A stretch of DNA of 64,000 nucleotides from Planococcus citri. Its lineage: Eukaryota; Arthropoda; Insecta; Hemiptera; Pseudococcidae. The DNA lies in contig NC_088677.1 in assembly GCF_950023065.1 (NCBI RefSeq), positions 79,695,469-79,759,468 of the forward strand, given 5' to 3'. The position numbers and the translations under genes are program-made. Of the stretch, positions 46,696 through 58,139 are shown one piece after another. A model generated the notes under the pieces. It worked only from the letters and a program-made list of their open reading frames with translations, had not been told where the DNA came from and ran no database searches. Numbering within the stretch: the first letter of the stretch is position 1; every line of letters starts with the position of its first letter.

Positions 46696-48721
46696 GTCGG
46701 GGAACCCACATAAGGATCTATCGCACCCCCCCCCCCCCGGTCGATCCTCCGGAACAACTTATTTCTTAAAGGAGGGATATTTCTAGCCCTTGTACTCCAA
46801 AAAAAAATTTGCGTTCAACAGAGGACTTGCACGAAATTTTTTAAAGTGTTTAAAGGTAGATCGAAAGATCAGGCAAACATTTATCACCCGTCAAAATTTC
46901 AAGTGCTTAAGTGCCTTTTTCGATTTTTGGTGAATTTTTGAAAATCAAATATAGGCCAAAAATGGAGGAAAAATCAAAATTTTACCAAATTGACCAAGAA
47001 AGCTGAAATTTGAGATAAGTATACTTTATTTCCAACATGCCAAATCTATTGGAAACTGTTTCAACCCCTTTTGAGCAGTTTTGGAGCCTCCAGCAGATTT
47101 TTGAAACTCGAAATTCCCACAAAATCTTATCAAACGAGGTGGAAAGCTGAAATTAACTCTGCACTCCGATTTTAACACTCTCTGAAGACGACTTCAGGTG
47201 AGTTTAAGTCATTTTGGAGCCTCCAGCAACGTTTTGAAAATTACTGGAGCCTCCTGTAGATTTTTGGAACTTGGAAGAAATCCATTCAGCGAACACTAAT
47301 TTCAATACTCTACGAAGTCGACTGCAGGTGGATTTCAAGTCGTTTTGTAGCCTCCTGCGAGTTTTTGAAAATTACTGGAGCCTCCAATAGAGTTGGGAAA
47401 CTTGAAATTTACCCAAAATGTCATCAAACGGGGATGGAAAGCCAAAATTTACTCTACACTCCAATTTTAACACCCTCTGAAGACGACTTCAAGTAAGTTC
47501 AAGTCATTTTGGAGCCTCCAGCAACGTTTTGAAAATTACTGGAGCCTCCAGTAGATTTTTGGAACTTGAAGAAATTCATTCAGCGAACTAATTTCAATAC
47601 GCAACGAAGTCGACTGCAGGTGGATTTCAAGTCGTTTTGGAGCTTCCAGCGACTTTTTGAAAATTACTGGAGCCTCCAGTAGAGTTGGAAAACTTGAAAT
47701 TTACCCAAAATTTAATCAAACGGGGATGGAAAGCCGAAATTTACTCTACACTCCAATTTTAACAGCCTTTGAAGACGACTTCAAGTAAGTTCAAGTTGTT
47801 TTGGAGCCTCCAGTGACTTTTTAAAAATTACTGGAGTCACCACCAGATTTTTGAAACTTGAAATTCCCACAACATTTTATGAAATGGATTATGAAAGCCG
47901 AAATTTACTCTGGTAAACTAATTTCAATACGCTACGAAGTCGACTGCTGGTGGATTTCGTCGTTTTGGAGCCTCCGACGACTTTTTGAAAGATTGTATGG
48001 CGGTTTTTGGATAATTTAAATTTAAAAAGTACAAACTAGTCGTATTGAAATTAGTTTGCAGAATGAATTTCGGCTTTCCATCCATCTTAATTGATGAAAT
48101 TTTGGGAAATTTCAAATTTCTAAAAGTCACTGGATGCTCCAAAATGACTTAAAACCACCTGAAGTCGTCTTCAGAGGGTGTTAAAATTGGAGTGCAAAGT
48201 AAATTTCGGCTTTTCATCTCCGTTTGATGAAATTTTGTGGGAATTTCGAGTTTCTAAAATCTGCTGGAGGCTCCAGAACTGCTCAAAACCAGTTGAAACA
48301 GTTTCCAATCGATTTGGCATGTCGAAAATAGGGTATTTCCCAAATTTCAGCTTTCTTGGTCAATTTGGTAAAATTTTGATTTTTCCCCCATTTTTGGCCT
48401 AAATTTGATTTTCAAAAATTCGCCAAAAATCGAAAAAGGCACTTTAACACCTGAAATTTTGACAGGTGATAAATGTTTGCCTGATCTTTCGATCTACTTT
48501 TAAACGGGTTGGAAAATTTCGTGCAAGTCCTCTGTTGGAACGCAAAATCTGCGATTTCGGCTAATGACTTGTCAATCAAAATGGCCGCCATTTTGTGAGT
48601 AGGGCTACTTTTTTTTTAGTACAAGGGCTAGAAATGTTCCTTATAGGACTCCCCCTTTAAGAAAAAAGTTGTCCCGAAGGATCGAGGGGGGTGCAATAGA
48701 TCCTTATGCGGGCTCCCCGAC
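46696..48721. mobile_element. Complete foldback-family element, 2.0 kb, TA-flanked
   Basis: Ends GTCGGGGAACCCACATAAGG (left) and the reverse complement of GTCGGGGAGCCCGCATAAGG (right), with TA outside both. Behind each end comes GATCTAT(C/T)GCAC, a poly-C tract (poly-G on the right), GATCCTCCGGAACAACTT-type sequence, and then arms of several hundred bases with AACGGTTTCAAACC-like and AAGAAAGCTGAAATTTG landmarks. The centre carries about ten units of roughly 100-190 bp with CTGGAGCCTCCAG and GTCGACTGCAGGTGGATTTC. No protein is encoded. The TA flanks suggest movement by a Tc1/mariner-type enzyme, which is an inference. Confidence 0.85.
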
Positions 48722-48764
48722 TATGAAGCTTTTTTCAGCTAGCTGAACACATTTTCAAACGGCT

Positions 48765-48960
48765 ATGGGCCCACAGACTTGCAAAAGTTCCAAACCTGTA
48801 CCATTTATATACAATTTTCAAGTTTGCCTCGCTCGAATTTTGCGATTTTTCTACTTCACTCAAAACTTTGAGCACCTCTGAATCCCTTGCAAAGGCACTT
48901 CGAGAACTGCGGTTTGCACCACGCGTCTTCTCTTATATCGAGATCTACGATCTACCCTGA
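48765..48960. repeat. Interspersed repeat, copy 2
   Basis: Partner of the segment at 19.84-20.06 kb: 'GGCCCACAGACTTGC', 'AAAACTTTGAGCACCTCTGAATC', GGCACTTCGAGAACTGCGG and 'TTTGCACCACGCGTCTTCTC'. It starts about 45 bp beyond the right TA of the foldback element. Confidence 0.6.
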
Positions 48961-48989
48961 TAAAAAATATTTTAAAAATCGCCGACTAT

Positions 48990-49319
48990 GTGTACGAAAA
49001 GCTCGGCGATTTGAGATGGAATGGGCATCTTTCAACTACATCCTCCCAGAGATACGACGAAGCAGAATCCAGACAAACATTCTCTTCGGATATTCCAACA
49101 GCAATGAAAAAAACTACATCACTCGAACTATCCCTCCAACTCCAACAATCACAGATGCTCATTTCGGTTCAAAAACCAGCTTCAAATCAATCAGTGAAAA
49201 CGTATAAGAAACCCATCAACATCAGTAAATTCATACCCAAGTACATCGGAAACGAGCGTTGCAAATTCCACACGCCATCACCATTCTACATATATGACCA
49301 GCACAAAGAACTATAGATG
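48990..49319 (+). CDS. Unrecognised open frame, possible exon or repeat-encoded
   Basis: An open frame of about 109 codons (longer upstream if the GTG start is ignored) ends at the stop 49317-49319. The C-terminal part, KFIPKYIGNERCKFHTPSPF, reads more like real protein than most frames here. A second overlapping frame of similar length makes the choice unsure, and the upstream DNA is an interspersed repeat. I do not recognise a domain. It could be a mobile-element gene fragment, a host exon, or chance. Confidence 0.25.
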
Positions 49320-50480
49320 AACATCGACTGCCTCAGGTTACCCACGTGTCTTGGCACAAATACACGTCTAATTAACAAACGATCATCATTTTAAGTACTC
49401 GTAGATGCTGCGTACTGTATACAGCTTAACGAATTGACAGCAGCTGGCTGCAGTAAGTGAGCGTAGCGTATCTACGATTGATTTTCTCTGTCCTCCCTCG
49501 CGCCGTCGCGTCGTTGTACCGCTATACACATACAGCAATACTCTGATGACGAATACGCCACCTGTCCAAATAGGTGAAAAATTCGCTCGTCATTTATCAC
49601 GACAGCGGGCTTTTGTATGCCCGTGCCGGGACAAGAGAGAAAAAAAATGCAGACGTACGGACGCAGACGCCCGTCGAGATGAGTTAAATAATCGACCTTG
49701 ATTACCTCAAGGATGTCTGAGTGCTGCGTGCATTAAGAAATCCGCACCAATTCGTCCGTCGGTCTGTCGTAAATGGCCGTGTCCGAAATTTAATGATTCT
49801 TTTATCTTTTTTTGATGACGAGAGCTTTAACCCTTTGGGCGCGCGGAAACGATGAGTATTGAAAATCGCTACAGCTACACTCGACTCGACTCGCGCGTCA
49901 GCGGCGAATAACGCGCAGTCATTAGTTTAAATATGCGAACACTCAAAACTGGTGTTATTGTTTCTATAGTCTCTTCTTCCTTTCACGGTGGTTTTGTTAT
50001 GGTAAATTTATACCGCAGGGGGGGAGAGGAGGAGGCGCGGTACCGATGCTAATTCATTTTCCCGCGCGATATCATTGTGGGTCTGGTGGGCTCGGGCTTG
50101 CGAAACAAAAAAAAGAGCCACCGACGAGTTGTTGCATAGAATGTGATTAATTATAAGACCATTACGAAGTGAACGATGAGTAATGTGTAGGACGCAGACA
50201 CGCGCATTCGATATTGTACTACGATGGCGATGGTTGATGGTAACGATGCGGAGAATTGTTTTGCACCGGAGCCAGACTATCTTAACGATGCATTATGGGT
50301 CGGTCAACGTGCCTAATGTTGGATAATTTCACGCCCGTTAACCGTTTGACGATCTTTCATTCGGAGAGAAAAAACACACAGATTTGGGTTCAATGTGTTT
50401 TTCCACAGCACAGATATCCAGACTTGTCAAGCGATTCTGATTGATGACTTATGACTGATGAGGTGTTCGTCATTAGACCA
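49320..50480. other. No supported gene; CpG-containing stretch
   Basis: Composition is more balanced and CpG-bearing than the repeats around it. It lacks repeats and lacks a recognisable exon. It may hold host regulatory DNA. Confidence 0.3.
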
Positions 50481-50499
50481 GGTGAACCTCATTTTGCAC

Positions 50500-53400
50500 G
50501 GTTGGAATTTTCCTATTCAATTTTTCATTTTTTCCCTGTTTGAAAACACATGTTGCCGGTAGTCCCCACCGGGGTGAAAAATCACCCCTCTTCCCCCCAA
50601 AAAAAAACAATTTATCCGAAAGTTATTCCCCAATTATAGGCTCCCTGGTGGGAATTACTGATGTCCCCCCACTGGAAAAAATTGAGAACATGGAATTCAT
50701 CAAAATTCAAAATCAAATCAATTTTTATCTTTTCGTGTTGAAATTTTTTTACACAGCCAAATTTGAGGATCAAAAATTTCATTTTCTTAGATTTTTAATG
50801 TGTATTTTGAGAACTGAGGGGGGGGGAGGAGGAATTGGATTTCCAATACGACTCATGTTTACGAACATGGTGTGAGAGATTTCTATCATGAAACCTGAAA
50901 ACTTCATCAATTTTAGAACACGGGAGCTCAGAAAACATTTTAGCAGCGGAGTTACCCCTGAAGGGAAGAAATGGGCCATCAGAGAGGAGGCATTTTTGAA
51001 AAAATCGAGGTTTTGGAAAAAATAGCCCAGTCCCAAATGAAAGTACAAGGTACATAAATTGAGAAAAGTAACCACAGTCTTGCAACATTTTTTCAAGTTG
51101 GTAACAATGATCGCAAAATTGACACCACTGCGTTCCAAAATTTTTCCCCAGTTCCAGGAATGATCAGGCATCATAACTGGTCATTTTAAGAATAACAGTG
51201 TCTTAATTTTCAATTTTGGTCCTTAAAAGTCTTTTTTTGTACAGAAAATCCTTTTCGAGTTTTTATTTTCAGTGCCTGTAGGTACGTAAAAAATGGAGGA
51301 AACTGCGAAAAAGTTGAAAAATTATGGCGGTGTTTTTCATTTTGGATGGAGCGTCATTCCATGTCAACTCAACCAAAAAAAGGCGATTTGTAAAGTGATG
51401 TCTTTCGATTTCACTCAAATTTTTTTTACAATATATTATACCCACCCAGTAAGTAAGAACCCCGCAATTAGTTTGGTCCCAGCCCCCTCTGGGAGCGGGT
51501 GGGGGGGCTTCCATTATTTTCACACTATCTCGAGGTACTCAACTTCAGCAGCCCATTCCTCCAAAACCATGATACTTTGATCAAAACTGATTTCACAGTT
51601 TGAAAGAGCGTTGCATTTAGAACTTTTCAAGCATTTTGAAATTCTCAAAAGTTGGAAGTTGAACTTTCAAATTGAAAGTTCAAATTTCAAAATGACGCTG
51701 TAAATGGGAGCTACCATTTAAAATTTTGAAAAAATATCCATAAATGTAACTTTTGATACTTTTTCGAAATATTCAAGTTTCAAGATGGGATCTCTCAATG
51801 GAGGGGGAGCACCCCCACCTACAATTTTGGGCGAAACATTCGAAAGAAAATCTGGGGCATGTGATGTATCGAACTCTATGTTTTTGGTAACGCTGAACAC
51901 GAATATGACGTCAGATTTTTGATAGGACCCCATCCACGGCCCCCAGCACGTCCCCAAAGGGCGTAAAAGTTCAAAAATGTGTTTTGTTCGTGTGACACAT
52001 GGAATAGGATGTTTTTGGTGACGCTGAACACGAATATGACGTCAGATTTTTGATTGGACCCCATCCACGGCCCCCAACATTTTTTTCGGACTTTTACCTA
52101 ATGGGGGAGGTTCTGGGGGCCATGGGTGAAGTCGATTCGAAAAACTAAGGCAATATTCGTGTTCAGAGGTATCGAAAACATACTATTTCATGGGTCACAC
52201 GAATGTAACCATTTTTTTGTAGGGTCACCCCCTTTGGGGAGGTGCTGGGGGCCGTAGACGGGTCCAATCAAAAATCTGACGTCATATTCGTGTTCAGCGT
52301 CACCAAGAACAGAGAATTCGATATATCACATGCTCCAGATTTTCTTTCGAAAGTTTCGCCCAAAATTGGGGGTGGGAGTGCTACCTCTTCATTGAGAGAT
52401 CCCATCTTGAAACTTGAACATTTCAAAAAAGCATCAAAAGGTACATCTATAGAAATTCTTTCAAAATTATGCATGGTAGCTCTCACTTACAGCGCCATTT
52501 TAAAATTTCAACTTTCAATTTCAAAGTTCAACAACTTTCAACTTTTGAAAATTTCAAAATGCTTGAAAAGTTCTAAATGCAATGCCCTTTCGAACTGTGA
52601 AATCAGTTTTGATCAAAATATCATAGTTTTGTAAGAATGGGCTGCTAAAGTTGAGTACCTCGAGACAATGTGAAAATAATGGAAGCCCCCCCCCCAACGA
52701 AATCGAAAGACATGACTCAAAAACGTTGGTTGAGTTGACATGTAATGACCCTGGAGCTATCTTGAGTTGATTGCCTAACCTGTCGAACAGGGTGTACCTT
52801 ATTTTGCAAAGTTGCAATTCCTCCCCCTTCCACCCCCTCCTAGTTGTTACTTCAAGTGAAAATAATTCCCCATTCTTTATTTGTCCCTTTATCTGCAAAA
52901 GAAAGTGGAGCCGGTAGCCCCCAAAGTTGAAAAAATGAAAAATTTAACTTTACCCAAATTCTTTGTTTTTGCGGTCAACATTTTTCTACATAATTCCTTT
53001 TTCAAGAAAAAACTTTCCCCGGTCTTTCAAACCATATTGCCCCCCCCCCCCGTAAGTAGCCTCTCAACGTTTGAAAAATTTGAAAAAATGAGAATAAATC
53101 AATCATGGAAAATTTTTTGAAAATATCTCTCTGTCTCTACTAACCTCTTTTTCAAGCAAAAAACCTTCGTTGAACCTCCAAGATGATGTTGGCTCTGTTG
53201 TGCATATGAAGCCCCTTCTTTGGGAAAATTGTTTAAAAAATGAAAAATTGCTATCTGTTTGACAAATTCTATCAAAATATTTCATTTCTAGACAGAGTAT
53301 TCTTGAATAACCACCTTTTCAAGGAAAAACCATTCCTTGATCCTCCAGATGATGTTGGTACCCTTGAATGAAGCCCCCAAAGTCAAAAAATATCGAAAAA

Positions 53401-53970
53401 GATTGAAAATTCGGGTTTTGAAAAATTTTTCTTCTCAAATACTTCGCAATTTTTTGGTCAAAATATTGAAGATATCATTCCTAAAACTGGAGGAATATTT
53501 CAGAACGCAGTGGTGCCAATTTTTTGGTCATTGCATTACAAATTTTAACAATCGAGAAAAAAAGCCAAAAATTTTTCAATTTTTTTGAAATTTGCAGAAA
53601 TTGTTAAAAATTGACACCACTGCGTTCTAAAATATTTCTATAATTTCAGGAACAATATTTTCAAAAAATGTTGGCTCGATTAATGCGAAACATTTGTGAA
53701 GAAAAAATTTCCAAAACACCAATTTACGCAACGATAATCGATTTGCTAGAACCCTTTAGAGGATTATGGATTTTGAAGGCAATAGCATAGATTGGCCCAG
53801 AATCTCAAATATTTTCAGTTGGGATTAGTTCTGGGATATTTTTCCCAAAACAGGTTGATTTTTTCAAAAATGCCTCCTCTTTGAGTGCTCATTTCTTCCC
53901 TACAGGCCTTACAGATGCACCTTTGAAGCTAAAATTTTTCCTGTATAATTTTCAACTCAAAATGAAGGGT
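50500..53970. mobile_element. 3.5-kb inverted-repeat structure of a third foldback family
   Basis: Three nested arm pairs face each other. Inner: 51,340-51,960 pairs with 52,225-52,760, including CTCTCAATG..GGGGGAGCACC, GACGTCAGATTTTTGATWGG and CGAACACGAATATGACG-type segments. Middle: CACCACTGCGTTC near 51,120 pairs with 53,480-53,500 and is repeated at 53,615. Outer: GAGGAGGCATTTTTGAAAAA near 50,985 pairs with TTTTTCAAAAATGCCTCCTC near 53,862. The right arm is longer because it holds extra 180-bp units with 'GATGATGTTGG' at 53,040-53,370. No coding frame is convincing. Termini and target duplication are not resolved. Confidence 0.7.
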
Positions 53971-54870
53971 CTGCTGAATTTGGTTAAAATCAGCTTAGTT
54001 TTTCTGGGCGATTCGCCCAAATAGGTATGGACCTAACTGATGTGTTGGAACTACATATAATAGGGGGAGGGGGGAGGGAGGGAGGGTTCACCGACACCAC
54101 TGATTTTTCACCGAAATGTACACCCTAGACACTGCAGATGGGGATAAGATGAGTAAAAAAAAAAACCAGGGAATTCGGGCAGTTTTTCAATAAGCTACTT
54201 CCGTCTGTGATAGATCTGAAAGTCATTGATCTCCCACGCCCATCCGCTGAATGCTGTTTTTTTTTTTTACAAAAATTCGTCTGTATTCGTACATGATATT
54301 TAAACCAAAAAATATATGATCTAGGATATGAGAGATATTCATTTCCCATATTGCTTTCTCGCGAACTGGTCCAAGATCATGAGAACCAATTAATGTTCCG
54401 TTATAGTTTTTTCTTTTTGGCACAAACGAAATAACAAACCAAAAAATCATCCTACGTAACCCTGTAATTGAATCAAAATACCAATTCGAATAATTATACG
54501 GGCCAGAGTATCAATCAGTGATCATCTCTCAGCATTTATAAACAACTCAGTCACGATTTAGCAAACGATGCTGCACTGCATACTACATAGAAAACCAATT
54601 TTCGAAACAAAAATCTCAGCGATTAGGTTCACAAACTATAAGGGAAATAAGAACGAAACCGCACGAAGCCACAAATTAATTACCAGACGTTTGATTGCAG
54701 GTACACTAAGCGAGTAAAAAATTTACCAGAGCACCTACGTATTTTACTTAAATGTACCTATATTAACCATAGGTATACACGAATTAAATCAAAACAACTT
54801 ACATTAGCTCGTATTCAGCGAGAAGAGCTATAAGGGGAGAGTGAAAAAGATGACGAGATAGAGAGCACCA
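53970..54870. other. No supported gene
   Basis: Contains a GGGA/GGGAGG-rich run near 54063-54088 and otherwise ordinary AT-rich DNA. Confidence 0.35.
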
Positions 54871-54881
54871 GAGGTACCTAC

Positions 54882-55268
54882 CAGAGTCCTGCACGGTATA
54901 GTTAAAAGTTATCTGCGTTAGTCGGGTGTCGTGTGCGGTAAGCTACCAAATATAACTCATCCAAAAGCAGTTATATTAGCGTTAGCCTATGCGGATAATT
55001 TTGTAGTTAAAATGACTAAACTACCTGCGATTATACCGCGCTCTTATCGGAAATGTAATGTTCGATTCTGTCTTATCTGTTTGATGAGTCACCAAAATGT
55101 ATTGTTGAGACACCAGAGAACCGAATGCGGTTAACGTATGGTTATTAACCTAACTTACCGCTGGTTGCGCGCGCCGACAAAAGTAACTGCAGTTTGTAAC
55201 CTGTAGTTAAATTAGCCGATAGCTCCGGCGGTTATCCGGCTATTTTAACTTAACCGTGCAGTACTCTG
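54882..55268. mobile_element. hAT-type MITE with perfect 8-bp target duplication
   Basis: The ends are CAGAGTCCTGCACGGT (left) and ACCGTGCAGTACTCTG (right), matching over 16 bp with one mismatch. The 8-bp sequence GTACCTAC lies immediately outside both ends (54874-54881 and 55269-55276). Short CAGAG...CTCTG termini and an 8-bp duplication are the hallmarks of the hAT superfamily. The 387-bp body contains GTTAGYC/GGATAA-type repeats but no transposase frame. The intact duplication suggests a fairly recent insertion. Confidence 0.93.
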
Positions 55269-55279
55269 GTACCTACCTA

Positions 55280-56225
55280 GTAGACAGGAGGGGAAAAATC
55301 CACACAGAAAAAAATATATATCTATAATATACGCGAACAGAATAAAATACATGGAAACTATTAAATTTCTCTCTCGTTTCGTGTATAGCGTTGCGAGCGG
55401 ACTTAATGTGTAATCGTTAAACCGGCAAAAATACACGACGCTGGTCGTAAAATTTTTAATACTTTTGAGGAAATAAAACAGTTTCTAGATGCATTGTCAG
55501 TTTTATATGCAATTTTATAAGCTGTTCGCAAACGCGCTGCAGTCTCTCTCGGCCCCGCTGCACTCGACTGCGATGGGTCGACTATTAAAGTAAAAATTTT
55601 ATGGCATAATTTCGTTTTGCAAATAAGTTTTAGGATGCAAAATACCTACTATACATATAGATGTACTTTCCTATTATACTTAGACTAACTAGAGCTGCGG
55701 AGGATATCTCAGTACACACCTAAATGATGAGCCGAATCCGAATCTCGGATCGATGTCTATATCTTTATCTGTATCAAAGTGCAGTGTGAATGTGGTGTAA
55801 GAGATGCGAGCACTAGGTTCCTTTCTTTCAAGTATGTTTACAAGTTAGGGTGTGAAGGAATATGGTGCTTGAAGTACGGAAATTTCGTTTTATAGGTTAT
55901 TTTTTATCATCCCTTTACGCAGATGGGATAAACGAGTATAGTGCGAAGCGTTGATTTGAGATTTTTTATGATGATTGATATCAAATGGAGAGTAATCTGA
56001 ATATCTTCCAGTGTTGTAAATGTAGCAAGTTTGAATAATCTTGCCACATGCCATAATTCAAGTCCTCCTGGCGCAGAATGAGCTGCAATGAATTGTCCAC
56101 TCGCTAACGAATAGCTTGAAAGATATGGCACAGATTTTGATGCGGAGACGCGGCGGGGGGAGGATTCGGAAACTTCTACCCCCTGAACTCAAATTACAGA
56201 TGAATTGACTTGATCTATTGATTTT
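55280..56225. other. No supported gene
   Basis: Mixed DNA without a convincing exon or repeat. Confidence 0.35.
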
Positions 56226-56229
56226 TATA

Positions 56230-58131
56230 GTCCGGCATATGACAATAGGAGTAATTGCACCCCCCCCCCCCCCCGCCGATCCTCCGGGACAACTTTTTTC
56301 TTAAAGGGGACATCCTAAGGAACATTTTAAAACAAACTTGCCAAAAAAAAGTTGGCCTTACTCACAAAATGGCGGCCATTTTGATTGACAGGTCAGTCAA
56401 AATCGCAGATTTTGTGTTTTAACATAGGACTTGCACGAACTTTTTCAAACTTTACAAAGGTAGATCGAAAGATCATGCAAAAATTTATCACCTGTCAAAA
56501 TTTCAAATGCTAAAGTGGGTTTTTCGATTTTTGGTAAATTTTTGAAAATCGAATTTATTAGGACAAAAATGAGGGAAAAAATCAAAAATTTACCAAATTG
56601 ACCAAGAAAGTTGAAATTTGGGATATACCCTATTTTCGACATGCCAAATCGATTGGAAACGGTTTCAACCCGTTTTGAGCAGTTCTGGAGCCTCCAGCAG
56701 ATTTTTGAATCTCGAAATTCCCACAAAATTCCATCAAATTGAAGTTGTAAAGCTAAAATGTATTCTAAAAACTAATTTCAATACGCTACGAAGTACTGCA
56801 GGTGAATTTCAAGTCGTTTTGGATCCTCCAGCGACTTTTTTAAAATTCCTGAAGCCTCCAGCAGATTTTTGAAACTTTAAATTTTCACAAAATTTCATCA
56901 AATGGAGATGGAAAGCTGAAATTTACTCTACACTCCAATTTTAACACCCTCTGAAAACGACTTCTGGTAAATTTCAAGTCATTATAGAGCATCCAATGAT
57001 TTTTTGAAAATTACTGGAGCCTCCAGTGGATTTTTGAAACTTGAAATTTCCCCAAAATTTCATCAAACTAAGACGGAGAGTCAAAATTCATTCTGCAAAC
57101 TAATTTCAATACGCTACGAAGTTGACTGCTGGTGAATTTCAAGTCGTTTTGGAGCCTGCAGCAACTTTTTGAAAGGTTGTATGACGTTTTTTTTGGAAAA
57201 TTAAAATTTCCTATAAAAGCGGCTGGAAGCTTCAAAACCATATTTTGAAACCACCATGTAGTCTGCGAAATAAATTTCAGCTTGCCAACTCCATTTGATA
57301 AATTAATGTTGGGGGAAATTTCAAGTTTCAGAAATCTACTGGAGGCTCCAGTAATTTTCAAAAAAGTCTCTGGAAGCCCTAAAATGACATGAACCCACCT
57401 AAAGTCGTATTCAGAGGGTGTCAAAATTGGAGTGTAGAGTAAATTTCAGCTTTTCATCTCCATTTGATGAAATTTTGTGAAAAAAAGTTTCAAAAATCTG
57501 CTGGAGGTTTCAGGAATTTTAAAAAAGTCGCTGGAGGATCCAAAACGACTTGAAATTCACCTGCAGTACTTCGTAGCGTATTGAAATTAGTTTTTAGAAT
57601 ACATTTTAGCTTTACAACTTCAATTTGATGGAATTTTGTGGGAATTTCGAGTTTCAAAAATCTGCTGGAGGCTCCAGAACTGCTCAAAACGGGTTGAAAC
57701 CGTTTCCAATCGATTTGGCATGTCGAAAATAGGGTATATCCCAAATTTCAACTTTCTTGTTCAATTTGATAAAATTTTGATTTTTTCCCTCATTTTTGTC
57801 CTAAATTCGATTTTCAAAAATTCACCAAAAATCGAAAAACCCACTTTAGCACTTGAAATTTTGACAGGTGATAAATTTTTGCATGATCTTTCGATCTACC
57901 TTTGTGAAGTTTGAAAAAGTTCGTGCAGAAGTCCTATGTTAAAACACAAAATCTGCGATTTTGGCTGACCTGTCAATCAAAATGGCCGCCATTTTGTATA
58001 AGTAGAGCCAACTTTTTTTTTGGCAAGTTTGTTATAAAATGCTCCTTAGGATGTCCCCTTTAAGAAAAAAGTTGTCCCGGAGGATCGGCGGGGGGGGGGG
58101 GTGCAATTACTCCTATTGTCATATGCCGGAC
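56230..58131. mobile_element. Near-perfect 1.9-kb palindromic foldback element, TA-flanked
   Basis: Both ends read GTCCGGCATATGACAATAGG inward and are flanked by TA (56228-56229, 58132-58133). The arms, about 56,230-57,075 and 57,290-58,131, are inverted copies at well over 90% by eye: AGTAATTGCAC, poly-C of 12-16, GATCCTCCGGGACAACTTTT, CATCCTAAGG, AAAATGGCGGCCATTTTGAT, and so on to the central CTGGAG/CTCCAG units. Nearly the same protein-like frame therefore appears twice, at 56,445-56,726 on the minus strand and 57,636-57,914 on the plus strand; it is a by-product, not a gene. The middle about 200 bp (near 57,180) is unpaired. Confidence 0.93.
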
Positions 58132-58139
58132 TATTAGTA

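Noticed and set aside
54931..55134. 67-codon frame with apparent cysteine pattern
   Set aside because: Lies entirely inside the hAT-type MITE, which is non-coding.
56445..57914. Matching protein-like frames in both arms of the palindrome
   Set aside because: Same sequence in inverted copies; also seen in noisier form in other foldback copies with stops. Composition and lack of domains argue against a gene.
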